A stretch of DNA of 64,000 nucleotides, taken from NCBI GenBank assembly GCA_024710005.1, contig JANJVQ010000022.1, positions 50,305-114,304 on the forward strand. Direction: 5' to 3'. Below the pieces are notes generated by a model, which worked only from the letters and a program-made list of their open reading frames with translations, made no database searches and had not been told where the DNA came from. This document shows positions 48,063 to 57,901 of this stretch, one piece after another. Within the stretch, counting starts at the first letter, position 1; each line of letters opens with the position of its first letter. This stretch comes from Paludibacter sp. GTDB lineage: Bacteria; Bacteroidota; Bacteroidia; Bacteroidales; Paludibacteraceae. The position numbers were made by a program, and so were the translations under genes.

Positions 48063-49222
48063 TGGAATGTTCCAAACGGACTTTCGATGATCAGCTCTTT
48101 TTGTCCGGATTGCTCTACATATCCGACAATTTGAGCCTCAATATTGAATGAACGGGAGATTTCGATGACCTGGCTTGCCTGTTCCGCTGGCAGGTAAATT
48201 TCCATGCGATGTCCCATATTGAACACTTTATACATCTCTTTCCAGTCGGTTTTGGATTCCTGCTGAATTAGCTGGAACAAAGGCGGAACAGGAAAGAGAT
48301 TGTTTTTCACCACCCTGAGTTGATCGACAAAATGCAGAATTTTGGTTTGTGCTCCTCCTGAACAATGCACCATGCCATGAATAAACGGACGTAATTCGGC
48401 CAGTATTTTTTTGATGACCGGCGCATAGGTGCGTGTAGGCGAAAGCACTAATTTACCGGCATCCAAACCGGTCTCAGCAATCATATCAGTTAATTTACAC
48501 GAACCTGAATACGCTAAATCTCCCGGAATATCAGGATTGTAGCTCTCCGGGTATTTTTCAGTCAGGTAATTGGCGAATACATCATGACGGGCCGAGGTCA
48601 GTCCGTTGCTCCCCATCCCCCCGTTGTATTCCTTTTCATAAGTTGCTTGTCCCGATGAAGATAAACCGACAATCACGTCACCCGGACGGATATTCGCATT
48701 GTCAATCACATCAGCACGTTTCATGCGACAAGTAACGGTGCTGTCGACAATGATGGTACGCACCAAATCGCCCACATCGGCCGTTTCACCTCCGGTGGGA
48801 TAGATATTTACCCCCATGGCGGCAAGTTCCCCGACCAATTCATTGGTTCCGTTGATAATGGCTGATATCACTTCTCCCGGAATGAGGTTTTTATTGCGAC
48901 CAATGGTCGATGAAAGCAAGATATTATCCGTAGCCCCCACACAAAGCAAATCATCAATATTCATAATCAGCGCATCCTGTGCAATGCCCTTCCACACATT
49001 CAAATCTCCGGTCTCCTTCCAATAAATATAGGCTAATGAAGATTTTGTGCCAGCCCCATCAGCATGCATGATATTGCAATACGCAGGATCATTACCCAGA
49101 AAATCAGGGACTATCTTGCAGAAAGCCTTAGGATAAAGTCCTTTATCAATGTTTTTGATTGCATTGTGCACATCTTCTTTCGATGCTGAAACTCCACGCT
49201 GATTGTATCTTTGATCACTCAT
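48056..49222 (-). CDS. purM: Phosphoribosylformylglycinamidine cyclo-ligase / AIR synthase-related protein
   Basis: YNIMHADGAGTKSSLAY-like region, GGETADVGDLV, GLSSSGQATYEKEYNGGMGSNGLT. Confidence 0.75.
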   Translation of the reverse strand: MSDQRYNQRGVSASKEDVHNAIKNIDKGLYPKAFCKIVPDFLGNDPAYCNIMHADGAGTKSSLAYIYWKETGDLNVWKGIAQDALIMNIDDLLCVGATDNILLSSTIGRNKNLIPGEVISAIINGTNELVGELAAMGVNIYPTGGETADVGDLVRTIIVDSTVTCRMKRADVIDNANIRPGDVIVGLSSSGQATYEKEYNGGMGSNGLTSARHDVFANYLTEKYPESYNPDIPGDLAYSGSCKLTDMIAETGLDAGKLVLSPTRTYAPVIKKILAELRPFIHGMVHCSGGAQTKILHFVDQLRVVKNNLFPVPPLFQLIQQESKTDWKEMYKVFNMGHRMEIYLPAEQASQVIEISRSFNIEAQIVGYVEQSGQKELIIESPFGTFHY

Positions 49223-49309
49223 ATATAATTATTTAATAATTTTAAACCACAAAAGGCACAAAAGGAGGCAAAAGAAAAAACAAATATTTATTCGTTAAAC
49301 TACCAATTT

Positions 49310-49356
49310 ATCCGCTCTCAGTTTTCCGCTTTCAGTTTTCCGCTTTATTCGCTCTT
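49310..49356 (-). repeat. Heptamer/14-mer array overlapping the malQ 3' end
   Basis: Minus: AGAGCGAATAAAGCGGAAAACTGAAAGCGGAAAACTGAGAGCGGATAAATT. Confidence 0.85.
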
Positions 49357-52031
49357 CCACTATCTTCAATCACCTTCCTGATTCTTTCATTCAAGGAATT
49401 CAGTTTCAGCAAGTCCTCCAAACTGATATGCATACGGTAACACCAGAAGTTCCGGGGGTTAGCAGGCACATTAATCCGTTCTGCTTCCGGATTCTCATGG
49501 GCATATCTGCCATCAATAGCTAACCAATCCTGCCATGGTAAAATTACCAACATAGCATTCGATTCCAAATGTTGATTAATAATTCTCTCTGCAATCCACG
49601 GCTCACATTGCTCGGGAGCGACACCCTGTATTCCGAGCGCTTTGTTGTAAAAACGCTGTGTTATGTTTCTATCCTCAAGCCACCAGGCCCTGATTGGATT
49701 CATGTCGTGTGTCGAAGTTGTACAAACCGACCGGTACGGTGCATCCTGAGGCATGGCAAATTCATGGTGTGGTTTTTTCGGCATACGTTGAATCTCCAGG
49801 CTCAGAATTTCCAGTTTGTTCATCACATCTGGCACAGAATCGGGCACCATACCCAGATCCTCGCCGCAGACCAACATATCGGTTGAAGCAATCAATGCCG
49901 GTAATTTTTTCATTGCCTGTTCTTTCCAGAAAGCATTGTGCCGGTGGTAATAATAATCAACATAAATACCGTCCAGCAGACGACGGGTTTCGTCGGGTAA
50001 ATCACGGAAAGTGGCCGAACTGTGCATCGATATCCGCGGATGAAATTTATCCGGCTGTCGGGTATCCCGTATGAAAAGAACTTCACAATGAAGCATATAC
50101 AAACCATCCCTGATCATCACCTCTTTGGTCCCGAAATTATAACCCAGCGAAGCAAAATAGGCTTCAACCTTTTTCTGGGTATCAAATGCCGGTTTGAATT
50201 TGTAGTTTTGCCAGCCGTCCTGATCAAAGTACTCCCGAAGGACATCGGCTGTATATTTTCCGAAAGTTGCATGCAACACATGTTCTCTCAGGTAAGGCTT
50301 CAGAAAACGATTTTCGTCCCAGTACAAACCCTTCTTCTGTAACTCTTCCACCGTAAACGGAAGAGAAGGACTGAAACTGCCCGTCAATCCCCATACATCC
50401 TGTTGAGGGATTTCCCATATCCTGAAAAATCCGAGTATATGGTCAATCCGGTAAGCATCAAAATACTCCGCCAGTTTCTGAAAACGTTTAATCCACCAGC
50501 GGTAATTATCTTTTTCCATGAGTTCCCAGTTATAGGTAGGGAAACCCCAGTTCTGACCAGTTGCTGAAAAGTCATCCGGCGGTGCTCCGGCCTGCATACT
50601 GGTATTGAACATCTCCGGCTCCATCCAGGCGTCTACACTTCGCGGACTCACACCAATCGGTATATCACCTTTAATGGTAATTCCCTGACTGCGGGCGTAA
50701 TCATGCACTTCAGTCAGTTGTTTATTGAGATGAAACTGAACAAAATAAAACAGGGCAATTTCGTCATAAAAATCACTCCCGGGAGCAGCCAACTCTTCAA
50801 TTTCAGCCGCATTGTATTGACTCTTTTCTGGCCATTTAGAAAACTCTGGAGTTCCATATTTATCCCTCAGATAAGAAAAAACGGCATACGGAACAAGCCA
50901 GGATTTATTTTGCTGAAAAAAGAGTTTGTATTCTTCCGAACTGAAAAGCTTTTTAGATGAATCCTGATAAACTTCTTTACAGAATTCCCATTTCACATTC
51001 ATCACATTCTGATAATCCGAAAAGGATTTGGCATTCAGCGCTTTTTTTTGTTCAGCATAATAAGCCTTGCGAACCGGATCCTTTATTTTCCCAACAGCAT
51101 CCAGATGCAAATAAATGGGATGCAAGGCATACACCGAAACCGCATTATAAGGATAAGAATCATAATTACTGTGATACAGGATGGTATCGTTGATGGGAAG
51201 CGTTTGTATCATTTGCTGGCCAGTAAGTTTTGCCCAGTCAATCATCAGTTTCAGATCATAAAACTCACCGGTTCCGAAACTTTTTTTACTTCTCAGCGAA
51301 AAAACCGGGATAGCGACCCCGGCTCCTCTCCAGGAAGGAATGGTACGCATAAAATTTTCATCGGTCACAACATGAAAACCTTCTCCCGAAAGTTTGTCAA
51401 CTTTCCGGTTTGGTCCCCCACCCCATGCCAAGACTTCATCAGTAGCTGTATCAACAATAAGATATTTGTATTCCAACGGGAACTTTATCTTACCCGTTTC
51501 CATATAAACCGACCAAACCGGATAATTTAACTCATCAAGTCTGACTTTTCTGTTTACATCCCAGTTCCCCAGAAAATCCTGATTTCCAACAATGGCAAAA
51601 TGCCTCCCCGGTTCCATCTGTTGACAAAATAGCTGCAAGCGAAAATTGCCCCCTTCAGGCTGATTAGACTTTAGGAGTTCGCGTTTAAAATAACAATCCC
51701 TGAATACTGTGGTGGAAAAAGGACTTTCTCCGAATGAATCCCGCCAGGAATCGTGTAAAAACACCTGTTTTTGTCCTGAAGGCAAGTGAACTTCCCGCAT
51801 CTCACCCGATTCACGGATAAATTTACCGGAATTATCCAGTAGTTCGTATTGATAATGAAGGAAAGTAATCCGGTCATCAAGAGTCAGTTCTTTTTTCCAG
51901 TAAAAATGCTGATTGCAATGCATTTCATGGGAAACGACACGTATATCTCCGGATTCACCCGTTTCTTTCAGTAGTAATTGAATCTTACCACCCCATTGGG
52001 TTACAAAATGTATGTTGAATGTTATTAACAT
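49332..52031 (-). CDS. malQ: 4-alpha-glucanotransferase (GH77) with N-terminal starch-binding domains
   Basis: YRIDHILGFFRIWEIP, VCGEDLGMVPDSV, STHDMNPIRAWW. Confidence 0.93.
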   Translation of the reverse strand: MLITFNIHFVTQWGGKIQLLLKETGESGDIRVVSHEMHCNQHFYWKKELTLDDRITFLHYQYELLDNSGKFIRESGEMREVHLPSGQKQVFLHDSWRDSFGESPFSTTVFRDCYFKRELLKSNQPEGGNFRLQLFCQQMEPGRHFAIVGNQDFLGNWDVNRKVRLDELNYPVWSVYMETGKIKFPLEYKYLIVDTATDEVLAWGGGPNRKVDKLSGEGFHVVTDENFMRTIPSWRGAGVAIPVFSLRSKKSFGTGEFYDLKLMIDWAKLTGQQMIQTLPINDTILYHSNYDSYPYNAVSVYALHPIYLHLDAVGKIKDPVRKAYYAEQKKALNAKSFSDYQNVMNVKWEFCKEVYQDSSKKLFSSEEYKLFFQQNKSWLVPYAVFSYLRDKYGTPEFSKWPEKSQYNAAEIEELAAPGSDFYDEIALFYFVQFHLNKQLTEVHDYARSQGITIKGDIPIGVSPRSVDAWMEPEMFNTSMQAGAPPDDFSATGQNWGFPTYNWELMEKDNYRWWIKRFQKLAEYFDAYRIDHILGFFRIWEIPQQDVWGLTGSFSPSLPFTVEELQKKGLYWDENRFLKPYLREHVLHATFGKYTADVLREYFDQDGWQNYKFKPAFDTQKKVEAYFASLGYNFGTKEVMIRDGLYMLHCEVLFIRDTRQPDKFHPRISMHSSATFRDLPDETRRLLDGIYVDYYYHRHNAFWKEQAMKKLPALIASTDMLVCGEDLGMVPDSVPDVMNKLEILSLEIQRMPKKPHHEFAMPQDAPYRSVCTTSTHDMNPIRAWWLEDRNITQRFYNKALGIQGVAPEQCEPWIAERIINQHLESNAMLVILPWQDWLAIDGRYAHENPEAERINVPANPRNFWCYRMHISLEDLLKLNSLNERIRKVIEDSGRANKAEN

Positions 52032-52152
52032 GTTATACTGTTTATTATGCCGGCAAAGTTACTAAAATAACAGGCATATTGACATGTATGTAAACCTAAA
52101 ACCACTGAAACATCCGAAAACGTTTGCTTTAAAAACATCATCTTAAACGATG

Positions 52153-52192
52153 AAGGATGTCTAAAAGCCTGCGACTTAATAGACATCCTTCT
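52153..52192. terminator. Inverted repeat downstream of tRNA-Cys, possible terminator
   Basis: aaggatgtct ... agacatcctt. Confidence 0.5.
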
Positions 52193-52195
52193 TTG

Positions 52196-52266
52196 AGGTA
52201 CTTGGCGGATTCGAACCGCCGTAGACGGTTTTGCAGACCGGTGCCTAACCACTCGGCCAAAGTACC
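52196..52266 (-). tRNA. tRNA-Cys(GCA)
   Basis: GGTACTTTGGCCGAGTGGTTAGGCACCGGTCTGCAAAACCGTCTACGGCGGTTCGAATCCGCCAAGTACCT. Confidence 0.92.
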
Positions 52267-52356
52267 CTTTGTTTTTGGTTTGCAAAGATAATGTAATTTT
52301 TTTATGTGACAAATAGAAAAATCCACTGTTTGATGTTTTATGGGGTGCAAAACAAC

Positions 52357-52399
52357 AATAATACCGGTAATGAATTCAGAATCAATTACCGGTATTATT
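52357..52399 (-). terminator. 15-bp perfect inverted repeat, likely terminator of the 52422-53876 gene set
   Basis: aataataccggtaat ... attaccggtattatt. Confidence 0.75.
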
Positions 52400-52421
52400 A
52401 TCTCAACATTACAAAACTTAT

Positions 52422-52883
52422 TTATTGCTGTTGTTTTGGTCCACGATGCTGACCCGGAACCTTTTGCATTAATTCTCTCTTGTATGATTTTTCGGCCAAA
52501 AGTAAACGGTTGATAGTTTGTGCAGGTAATATTTTCTTTAATTTTATGTAATATTTTTGTTGAATCCGGGCATTATCCAACTCGAAATTTACCATGGCAT
52601 CGTTAATTGCTTCGTAATTTGTGCCTGATATTTCAGATTTTCGGCGATTATCCCTGAAAACATCCCTGTATTTTTCAAGCAAATCCCACAATTCAAGTTC
52701 TGTTTCCATAAACACTGGCTCAACCTTTTGTATATCAGCATCCGACAATCTCGATTTTTCAATTACAAAAGTCCATTTTTTATTGATGACATCATCCTTA
52801 GAAAAGCGTGGACCTCTTTCCTGTCCAACTAATCCGCCAAAAAATAAAACCAAAACGCTTAACAATATTATTTTCTTTTCCAT
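52422..52883 (-). CDS. Periplasmic Spy/CpxP-like (metal-sensor-like) hypothetical protein
   Basis: Signal peptide MEKKIILLSVLVLFFGGLVGQ; helical charged body. Confidence 0.6.
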   Translation of the reverse strand: MEKKIILLSVLVLFFGGLVGQERGPRFSKDDVINKKWTFVIEKSRLSDADIQKVEPVFMETELELWDLLEKYRDVFRDNRRKSEISGTNYEAINDAMVNFELDNARIQQKYYIKLKKILPAQTINRLLLAEKSYKRELMQKVPGQHRGPKQQQ

Positions 52884-52905
52884 ACAATCATGATTTTTTT
52901 TCAGA

Positions 52906-53232
52906 TTATTCATTATCATCCGACTCAACCGGATAGTAGTCCAACACGACTGTTTGGTCTATCTGAGACATCACATACATTTCATACAAATCAGCATCCA
53001 TCTTCCTGTTATTTTGATAAACAACATAGAACACATTGCCCATGAGAAACAAGCCGACGAACATGGCTGCCAGATAGAACCAGGGCTTCAATAACTTTTT
53101 CGCTGAAAGTCTGTCTTTAGCAATCTTCGTGTCTATTTCAGCAGCAAAACTTTCGAAATAGTTTTCCGGCACTGTAAAGGGATTTCTGTTGCCGGTTTCT
53201 TTCAATATTTTATGTAATTCTTTATCCATCAT
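52906..53232 (-). CDS. Small single-TM protein, putative anti-sigma-like
   Basis: NPFTVPENYFESFAAEID and one TM helix; directly downstream of ECF sigma. Confidence 0.6.
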   Translation of the reverse strand: MMDKELHKILKETGNRNPFTVPENYFESFAAEIDTKIAKDRLSAKKLLKPWFYLAAMFVGLFLMGNVFYVVYQNNRKMDADLYEMYVMSQIDQTVVLDYYPVESDDNE

Positions 53233-53318
53233 AATTTTAATACCTACATTTAGACTTTTAATATATCAAAAGGTTTAATTTCTGAAACGTTAAAGTGATT
53301 CATCTGCCGGATAATTGT

Positions 53319-53876
53319 TTAAGTTACTTTCTCTTCGGTCAGATATTTCTCTATTTTTTTTACGGCATGATGATACGATGCTTTCAATGCACCTACTGAT
53401 GTTTCGAGGATATTTTCCATTTCTTCGTAAGTGAGGTCATCAAAATATTTCATATTAAATACCAGTCTTTGTTTTTCCGGCAGTGTAAGAATTGCTTGCT
53501 GAAGTTTCATTTCGGCTTCATTACCCGAAAAATAGGTATCAGCCTGTAACTGACCAAGCAACAGACCTTCCACATCATCAATTCCGGAGATATTACGCAT
53601 CCTTTTGTTGGTCAGGAAAGTCAAGGTTTCATTTGTAGCAATGCGATACAACCAGGTTGATATCTGCGACTCTCCCCTGAAACCGGCGAGGCCATTCCAG
53701 GCTTTCATAAATGTGTTCTGCAGCACATCATTGGCATCCTCGTGCGATAACACCATCTTTCTGATGTGCCAATACAAACGCTCCTGATACAAACGCACCA
53801 GTTTGGAAAAAGCTTGTGCATTTGTTTTCGGATTGACCAATTGGCTTAAAATATTATGCTCTTCTATATCTGCCAT
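53319..53876 (-). CDS. ECF-type RNA polymerase sigma factor
   Basis: FSKLVRLYQERLYWHIRKMVLSHEDANDVLQNTFMKAW; TYEEMENILETSVGALKASYHHAVKKI. Confidence 0.92.
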   Translation of the reverse strand: MADIEEHNILSQLVNPKTNAQAFSKLVRLYQERLYWHIRKMVLSHEDANDVLQNTFMKAWNGLAGFRGESQISTWLYRIATNETLTFLTNKRMRNISGIDDVEGLLLGQLQADTYFSGNEAEMKLQQAILTLPEKQRLVFNMKYFDDLTYEEMENILETSVGALKASYHHAVKKIEKYLTEEKVT

Positions 53877-53948
53877 TTATGTATTTTAAATCACATCAGA
53901 TTGCTTAGACTATATTGCTTTTGAAAAGTTTAATCAGACTTTAATTAA

Positions 53949-54785
53949 TCACGGAATAATTCCCTTAATCATCCTGTTATTGCCTGCAATATCTTTTTTA
54001 ATTTCAAGTTGCTGAAAGTTCATTTCCCGAAGCATCAGAAGACATGCATGCCCAAAATCACGATGAACTTCAAAAAACAGTTTTCCTCCTGCATGAAGAT
54101 GACGTTTTGCAAATTCTGCTATTTTCCGGTAGAAAATCAAAGGATCGTCATCCGGGACAAACAAAGCAGCTTCCGGCTCAAAATTCTTTACATGGTCCGA
54201 AATTTCAGTTCGTTCGGCATAGGGAATATAGGGTGGATTGCTTACTATTACATCATACCGGTTATCAGTATTATGCTCTTCTAAAACATCCATATAAAAG
54301 AAATCAACCTGATTTTCATTAAGTTCTGCGTTTTTGCGGGCAGTTTGCAAACTTTCCAACGACACATCACAAGCATGCACATCTGCCTGTGGCATAAAAT
54401 ATTTAAGAGCGATGGCAATACAGCCACTACCAGTACCTATATCTAAAATCACACTATTCTCTGCTGATTCTTTTACAATCCATTCAACCAACTCCTCCGT
54501 TTCGGGACGTGGAATCAATACCGACGGATCTACTCTGAAAATCAACCCGCAAAACTCAGTTTCACCTAATACATACTGTACAGGCATACCGGTTTTAAGC
54601 TTTTCAAGATAAAAATTCAATAAATCCCACTGATATGCAGAAAAAATTGTATTTTTGTTAACTAAAATTTCCGTAAAACTGAATCCGGTGATTTTTGATA
54701 TGAGTAGCCGGACGACCGATTGCAGCTCATTTTCTGTATAATAAGCTGATAATTCGGACCGGATGTGATTAATGGCATTTTGCAT
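53949..54785 (-). CDS. prmC: Peptide chain release factor N5-glutamine methyltransferase
   Basis: VLIPRPETEELVEWIV, DIGTGSGCIAIAL, VSNPPYIPYAE. Confidence 0.96.
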   Translation of the reverse strand: MQNAINHIRSELSAYYTENELQSVVRLLISKITGFSFTEILVNKNTIFSAYQWDLLNFYLEKLKTGMPVQYVLGETEFCGLIFRVDPSVLIPRPETEELVEWIVKESAENSVILDIGTGSGCIAIALKYFMPQADVHACDVSLESLQTARKNAELNENQVDFFYMDVLEEHNTDNRYDVIVSNPPYIPYAERTEISDHVKNFEPEAALFVPDDDPLIFYRKIAEFAKRHLHAGGKLFFEVHRDFGHACLLMLREMNFQQLEIKKDIAGNNRMIKGIIP

Positions 54786-54790
54786 GCATG

Positions 54791-54798
54791 CAAAGATA
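54791..54798 (-). promoter_or_regulatory. -7 box TATCTTTG for prmC
   Basis: CAAAGATA on plus strand, 5 nt from prmC ATG. Confidence 0.55.
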
Positions 54799-54804
54799 GG
54801 AAAA

Positions 54805-55866
54805 ATGAATTACGAAGAAAAATACATGTATCGTTGTTTGCAACTGGCAACTTATGGTGCCGGCCATGTTGCTCCCAATCCGATGGTTGGTGCCGTGTTG
54901 GTTCACAATGACCGCATTATCGGTGAAGGTTATCATCACCGGTTCGGAGAATCGCATGCCGAGCCAAATGCCATACATAGTGTAAAAGACACATCTTTGC
55001 TAAAAGAATCAACACTCTATGTCAATCTGGAGCCCTGTTCCCATTTCGGCAAAACACCACCCTGTGCAAATCTCATTGTAGAAAAAGGCATTCCAAGGGT
55101 CGTAATCGGAACCCTGGACCCAAATCCGAAGGTTTCGGGCAAAGGGATAGAAATACTCCGAAACGCTGGCGTAGAAGTTATTACAGGAGTAGCAGAGGAT
55201 GCCTGTGAGGAATTAAATAAACGTTTTTTCATCTGGCAAAAAGAGAAAAGACCTTATGTGTTGCTTAAATGGGCACAAACCAGAGATGGTTACATCGACA
55301 GGATCAGAACGAATGCGGATACGCCGCCTTTACAGATTTCCGATAACATCACCAGGCAATTAACCCACAAAGTCAGATCAGAAAATCAGGCAATCATGGT
55401 TAGCACCAATACCGTTTTTCTCGATAATCCTTCCCTAACAGTGAGAAACTGGCCGGGCAAAAATCCGATTCGAATCATGCTCGATCGAACCGGCAGGATA
55501 CCCCTGGATTATGTAATTTTTGATCAGACTGTTAAAACCCTTGTATTTACTGAAAACCCACGCGAGAATACAGATAAAATTAACTATATATTTCTGCGTT
55601 TTGATGACAAGATGCTTCATAACATGCTGAAAATAATTGCTTCACAGGGCATACATTCAGTTTTGGTTGAAGGTGGTTCAAGTTTATTAAACAGTTTTAT
55701 TACAAGTGGGTTGTGGGATGAAGCACGTACAGAAGTTTCGGATACAACAATCGGTAACGGTGTCCCCGCCCCGGCAACTGGTACTGCCGCCGAAAACGTA
55801 AGCATAATCAACAAGCATTTGTATTTTATATATTATAACAGAAACAAAAAATTCTCTCATGAATAA
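54805..55866 (+). CDS. ribD: Riboflavin biosynthesis bifunctional deaminase/reductase
   Basis: NPMVGAVLV, HAEPNAI, VNLEPCSHFGKTPPC; start MNYEEKYM at 54805. Confidence 0.94.
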   Translation: MNYEEKYMYRCLQLATYGAGHVAPNPMVGAVLVHNDRIIGEGYHHRFGESHAEPNAIHSVKDTSLLKESTLYVNLEPCSHFGKTPPCANLIVEKGIPRVVIGTLDPNPKVSGKGIEILRNAGVEVITGVAEDACEELNKRFFIWQKEKRPYVLLKWAQTRDGYIDRIRTNADTPPLQISDNITRQLTHKVRSENQAIMVSTNTVFLDNPSLTVRNWPGKNPIRIMLDRTGRIPLDYVIFDQTVKTLVFTENPRENTDKINYIFLRFDDKMLHNMLKIIASQGIHSVLVEGGSSLLNSFITSGLWDEARTEVSDTTIGNGVPAPATGTAAENVSIINKHLYFIYYNRNKKFSHE

Positions 55867-57283
55867 CCTGCTGTTCATCATATTGGTTGTATTTTATTTC
55901 TATATGATTGTCAGCGCCATTTCGGTGTTGTTATTAGAAAACCGTAACCCTGTAAGATCCTTATCCTGGGTGCTGGTGTTGGTTTTGCTACCCGTAATTG
56001 GTATATTGCTGTATTTTTTGATAGGTCAGAATTACAGAAAACAAAAAATAATTTCCAAGAAAAGCATCAAACATGAAACCAAGTTGCCTTATAAAGAACT
56101 CAAACCTGATGCTTTCACGGAATTCATCACAAGCCCCAATCAACTGAATATGATTAATTTATTGTACAAAAACAGTGATGCATCTGTTTATGCTTACAAT
56201 AAAATTGATGTACTGGCCGATGGGGAATCCACCTTCTCGGCAATGTTTGAAGCCATCAAAAACGCAGAAAACCATATTCACATCGAATTTTTTATTTTTG
56301 AAGACGACCGGATTTCAAACTATCTGAGAGAATTGCTCATAGAAAAAGCAAAAGCCGGAGTCAGGGTCAGGATGATTTACGATTACCTGGGTAGTTTCGA
56401 CCTGTCACGGAAATACCTGCGGACGCTTAAAGAGGCAGGTGTTTATGTGAGACCATTTTTGCCATTAAGACTCAGGCTCAGAAGAAGTAAAATTAATTTC
56501 AGGAATCACCGGAAAATTTTGATTGTGGACGGAAAGTACGGCTTTACAGGCGGATTGAATTTCGCCGACCGGTATATCTTTGGAAATACGCTGGGAAAAT
56601 GGCGTGACACATTTGTCCGTTTTGAAGGAGCTGCTGTACACGGATTGCAATCGCTTTTTCTCACTGACTGGTACTTCGTTGAGCGCAAGCTGATTACGGA
56701 TATAAAATACTATCCAAAGCCAAAGAAATACGAGCAGAATCTCATTCAGATTGTCAGTAGCGGACCCGATTCCGACTGGGAATGTATCATGCAGGGCATT
56801 GCATCGGGAATCATGGCAGCTCATGATTATGTTTACCTCCATACACCCTATTTTGTACCCAATGATGTAATATTGAATGCTGTAATTATTGCTGCCCTGA
56901 GTGGAGTTAACATAAAACTGATGATCCCCAAAGAATCTGATTCAAAATTTTCAGATGCCTGTACTTTCAGTTATCTGGGCGAAATACTCGAAGCTGGCGT
57001 AAAGGTGTATCAATACGAAGAAGGTTTCCTACACAGCAAAGCAATTGTTATTGATGATTTCATTTCAATTGTGGGATCGGCCAATCTGGATGAAAGAAGT
57101 TTTAATCAGAACTTTGAGGCTAATGCTTTTATCTACGAAAAGAAAACTGCTCTTGAACTCAAAAAATTATTTGAGAACGACATGCAGAATTGCCGGGAGA
57201 TTACACTTGACGACTGGCATAACCGAAAAAGAAGTCAAAAACTGAAGGAATCATTTGCACGCCTTTTCAGTCCGATTATATAA
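55859..57283 (+). CDS. cls: Cardiolipin synthase
   Basis: Two HKD motifs: NHRKILIVDGKYGFTGGLN and HSKAIVIDDFISIVGSANLD. Confidence 0.94.
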   Translation: MNNLLFIILVVFYFYMIVSAISVLLLENRNPVRSLSWVLVLVLLPVIGILLYFLIGQNYRKQKIISKKSIKHETKLPYKELKPDAFTEFITSPNQLNMINLLYKNSDASVYAYNKIDVLADGESTFSAMFEAIKNAENHIHIEFFIFEDDRISNYLRELLIEKAKAGVRVRMIYDYLGSFDLSRKYLRTLKEAGVYVRPFLPLRLRLRRSKINFRNHRKILIVDGKYGFTGGLNFADRYIFGNTLGKWRDTFVRFEGAAVHGLQSLFLTDWYFVERKLITDIKYYPKPKKYEQNLIQIVSSGPDSDWECIMQGIASGIMAAHDYVYLHTPYFVPNDVILNAVIIAALSGVNIKLMIPKESDSKFSDACTFSYLGEILEAGVKVYQYEEGFLHSKAIVIDDFISIVGSANLDERSFNQNFEANAFIYEKKTALELKKLFENDMQNCREITLDDWHNRKRSQKLKESFARLFSPII

Positions 57284-57335
57284 TGATATTCAGTATTTAT
57301 TTTGTACTTTTGCAAGCATCAAAATTCAGGTATTT

Positions 57336-57890
57336 ATGCAGGAAAACATATTCAAATCCACCATGTTCAACGGGCTCATACTGGGCGTACTTTTCTCCGT
57401 TAACTTTTTGTTTACCAGTTCAAAAACGATTCCATTCGTATTGTTGTCCTATGTAATAATAGCTTTCATTATTGTTTTGATGTACCGGATGGCCAAACGA
57501 TACCGGGACACCGAATGCGGAGGATACATTGGATACTGGCGGGTTTTTAATTATGTTGTACTGACTTTTTTGTTTGCAGGAATTATTTCAACTGCTTTTA
57601 AAATCATCTACACCAAATACATCAACCCTGATTTTCTTCCGGCACTTTTTGAAGAAAGTATGCGACAGGTTGAACAAAATCGTGGAATTTTTGAAAGTCT
57701 GAACCTGCCTTTAGACGACAAATACTACGAAGAGCTTGAAAGACAGATGAAACCTGTCAACTACTCTATTCAAACCATCTGGATAAATGTCTTTTTGGGA
57801 GCAATTTTAGGGTTGGTGCTGGCTGGTTTCGTAAAAAAACAAAAAGGAATTTTTGAGGAAGAGACACCCAATGAAGAACAAAAATTATAA
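57336..57890 (+). CDS. DUF4199-like membrane protein
   Basis: Start MQENIFKSTMFNG; TM segments; preceded by TACTTTTG box. Confidence 0.72.
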   Translation: MQENIFKSTMFNGLILGVLFSVNFLFTSSKTIPFVLLSYVIIAFIIVLMYRMAKRYRDTECGGYIGYWRVFNYVVLTFLFAGIISTAFKIIYTKYINPDFLPALFEESMRQVEQNRGIFESLNLPLDDKYYEELERQMKPVNYSIQTIWINVFLGAILGLVLAGFVKKQKGIFEEETPNEEQKL

Positions 57891-57901
57891 TTACCAATTC
57901 C

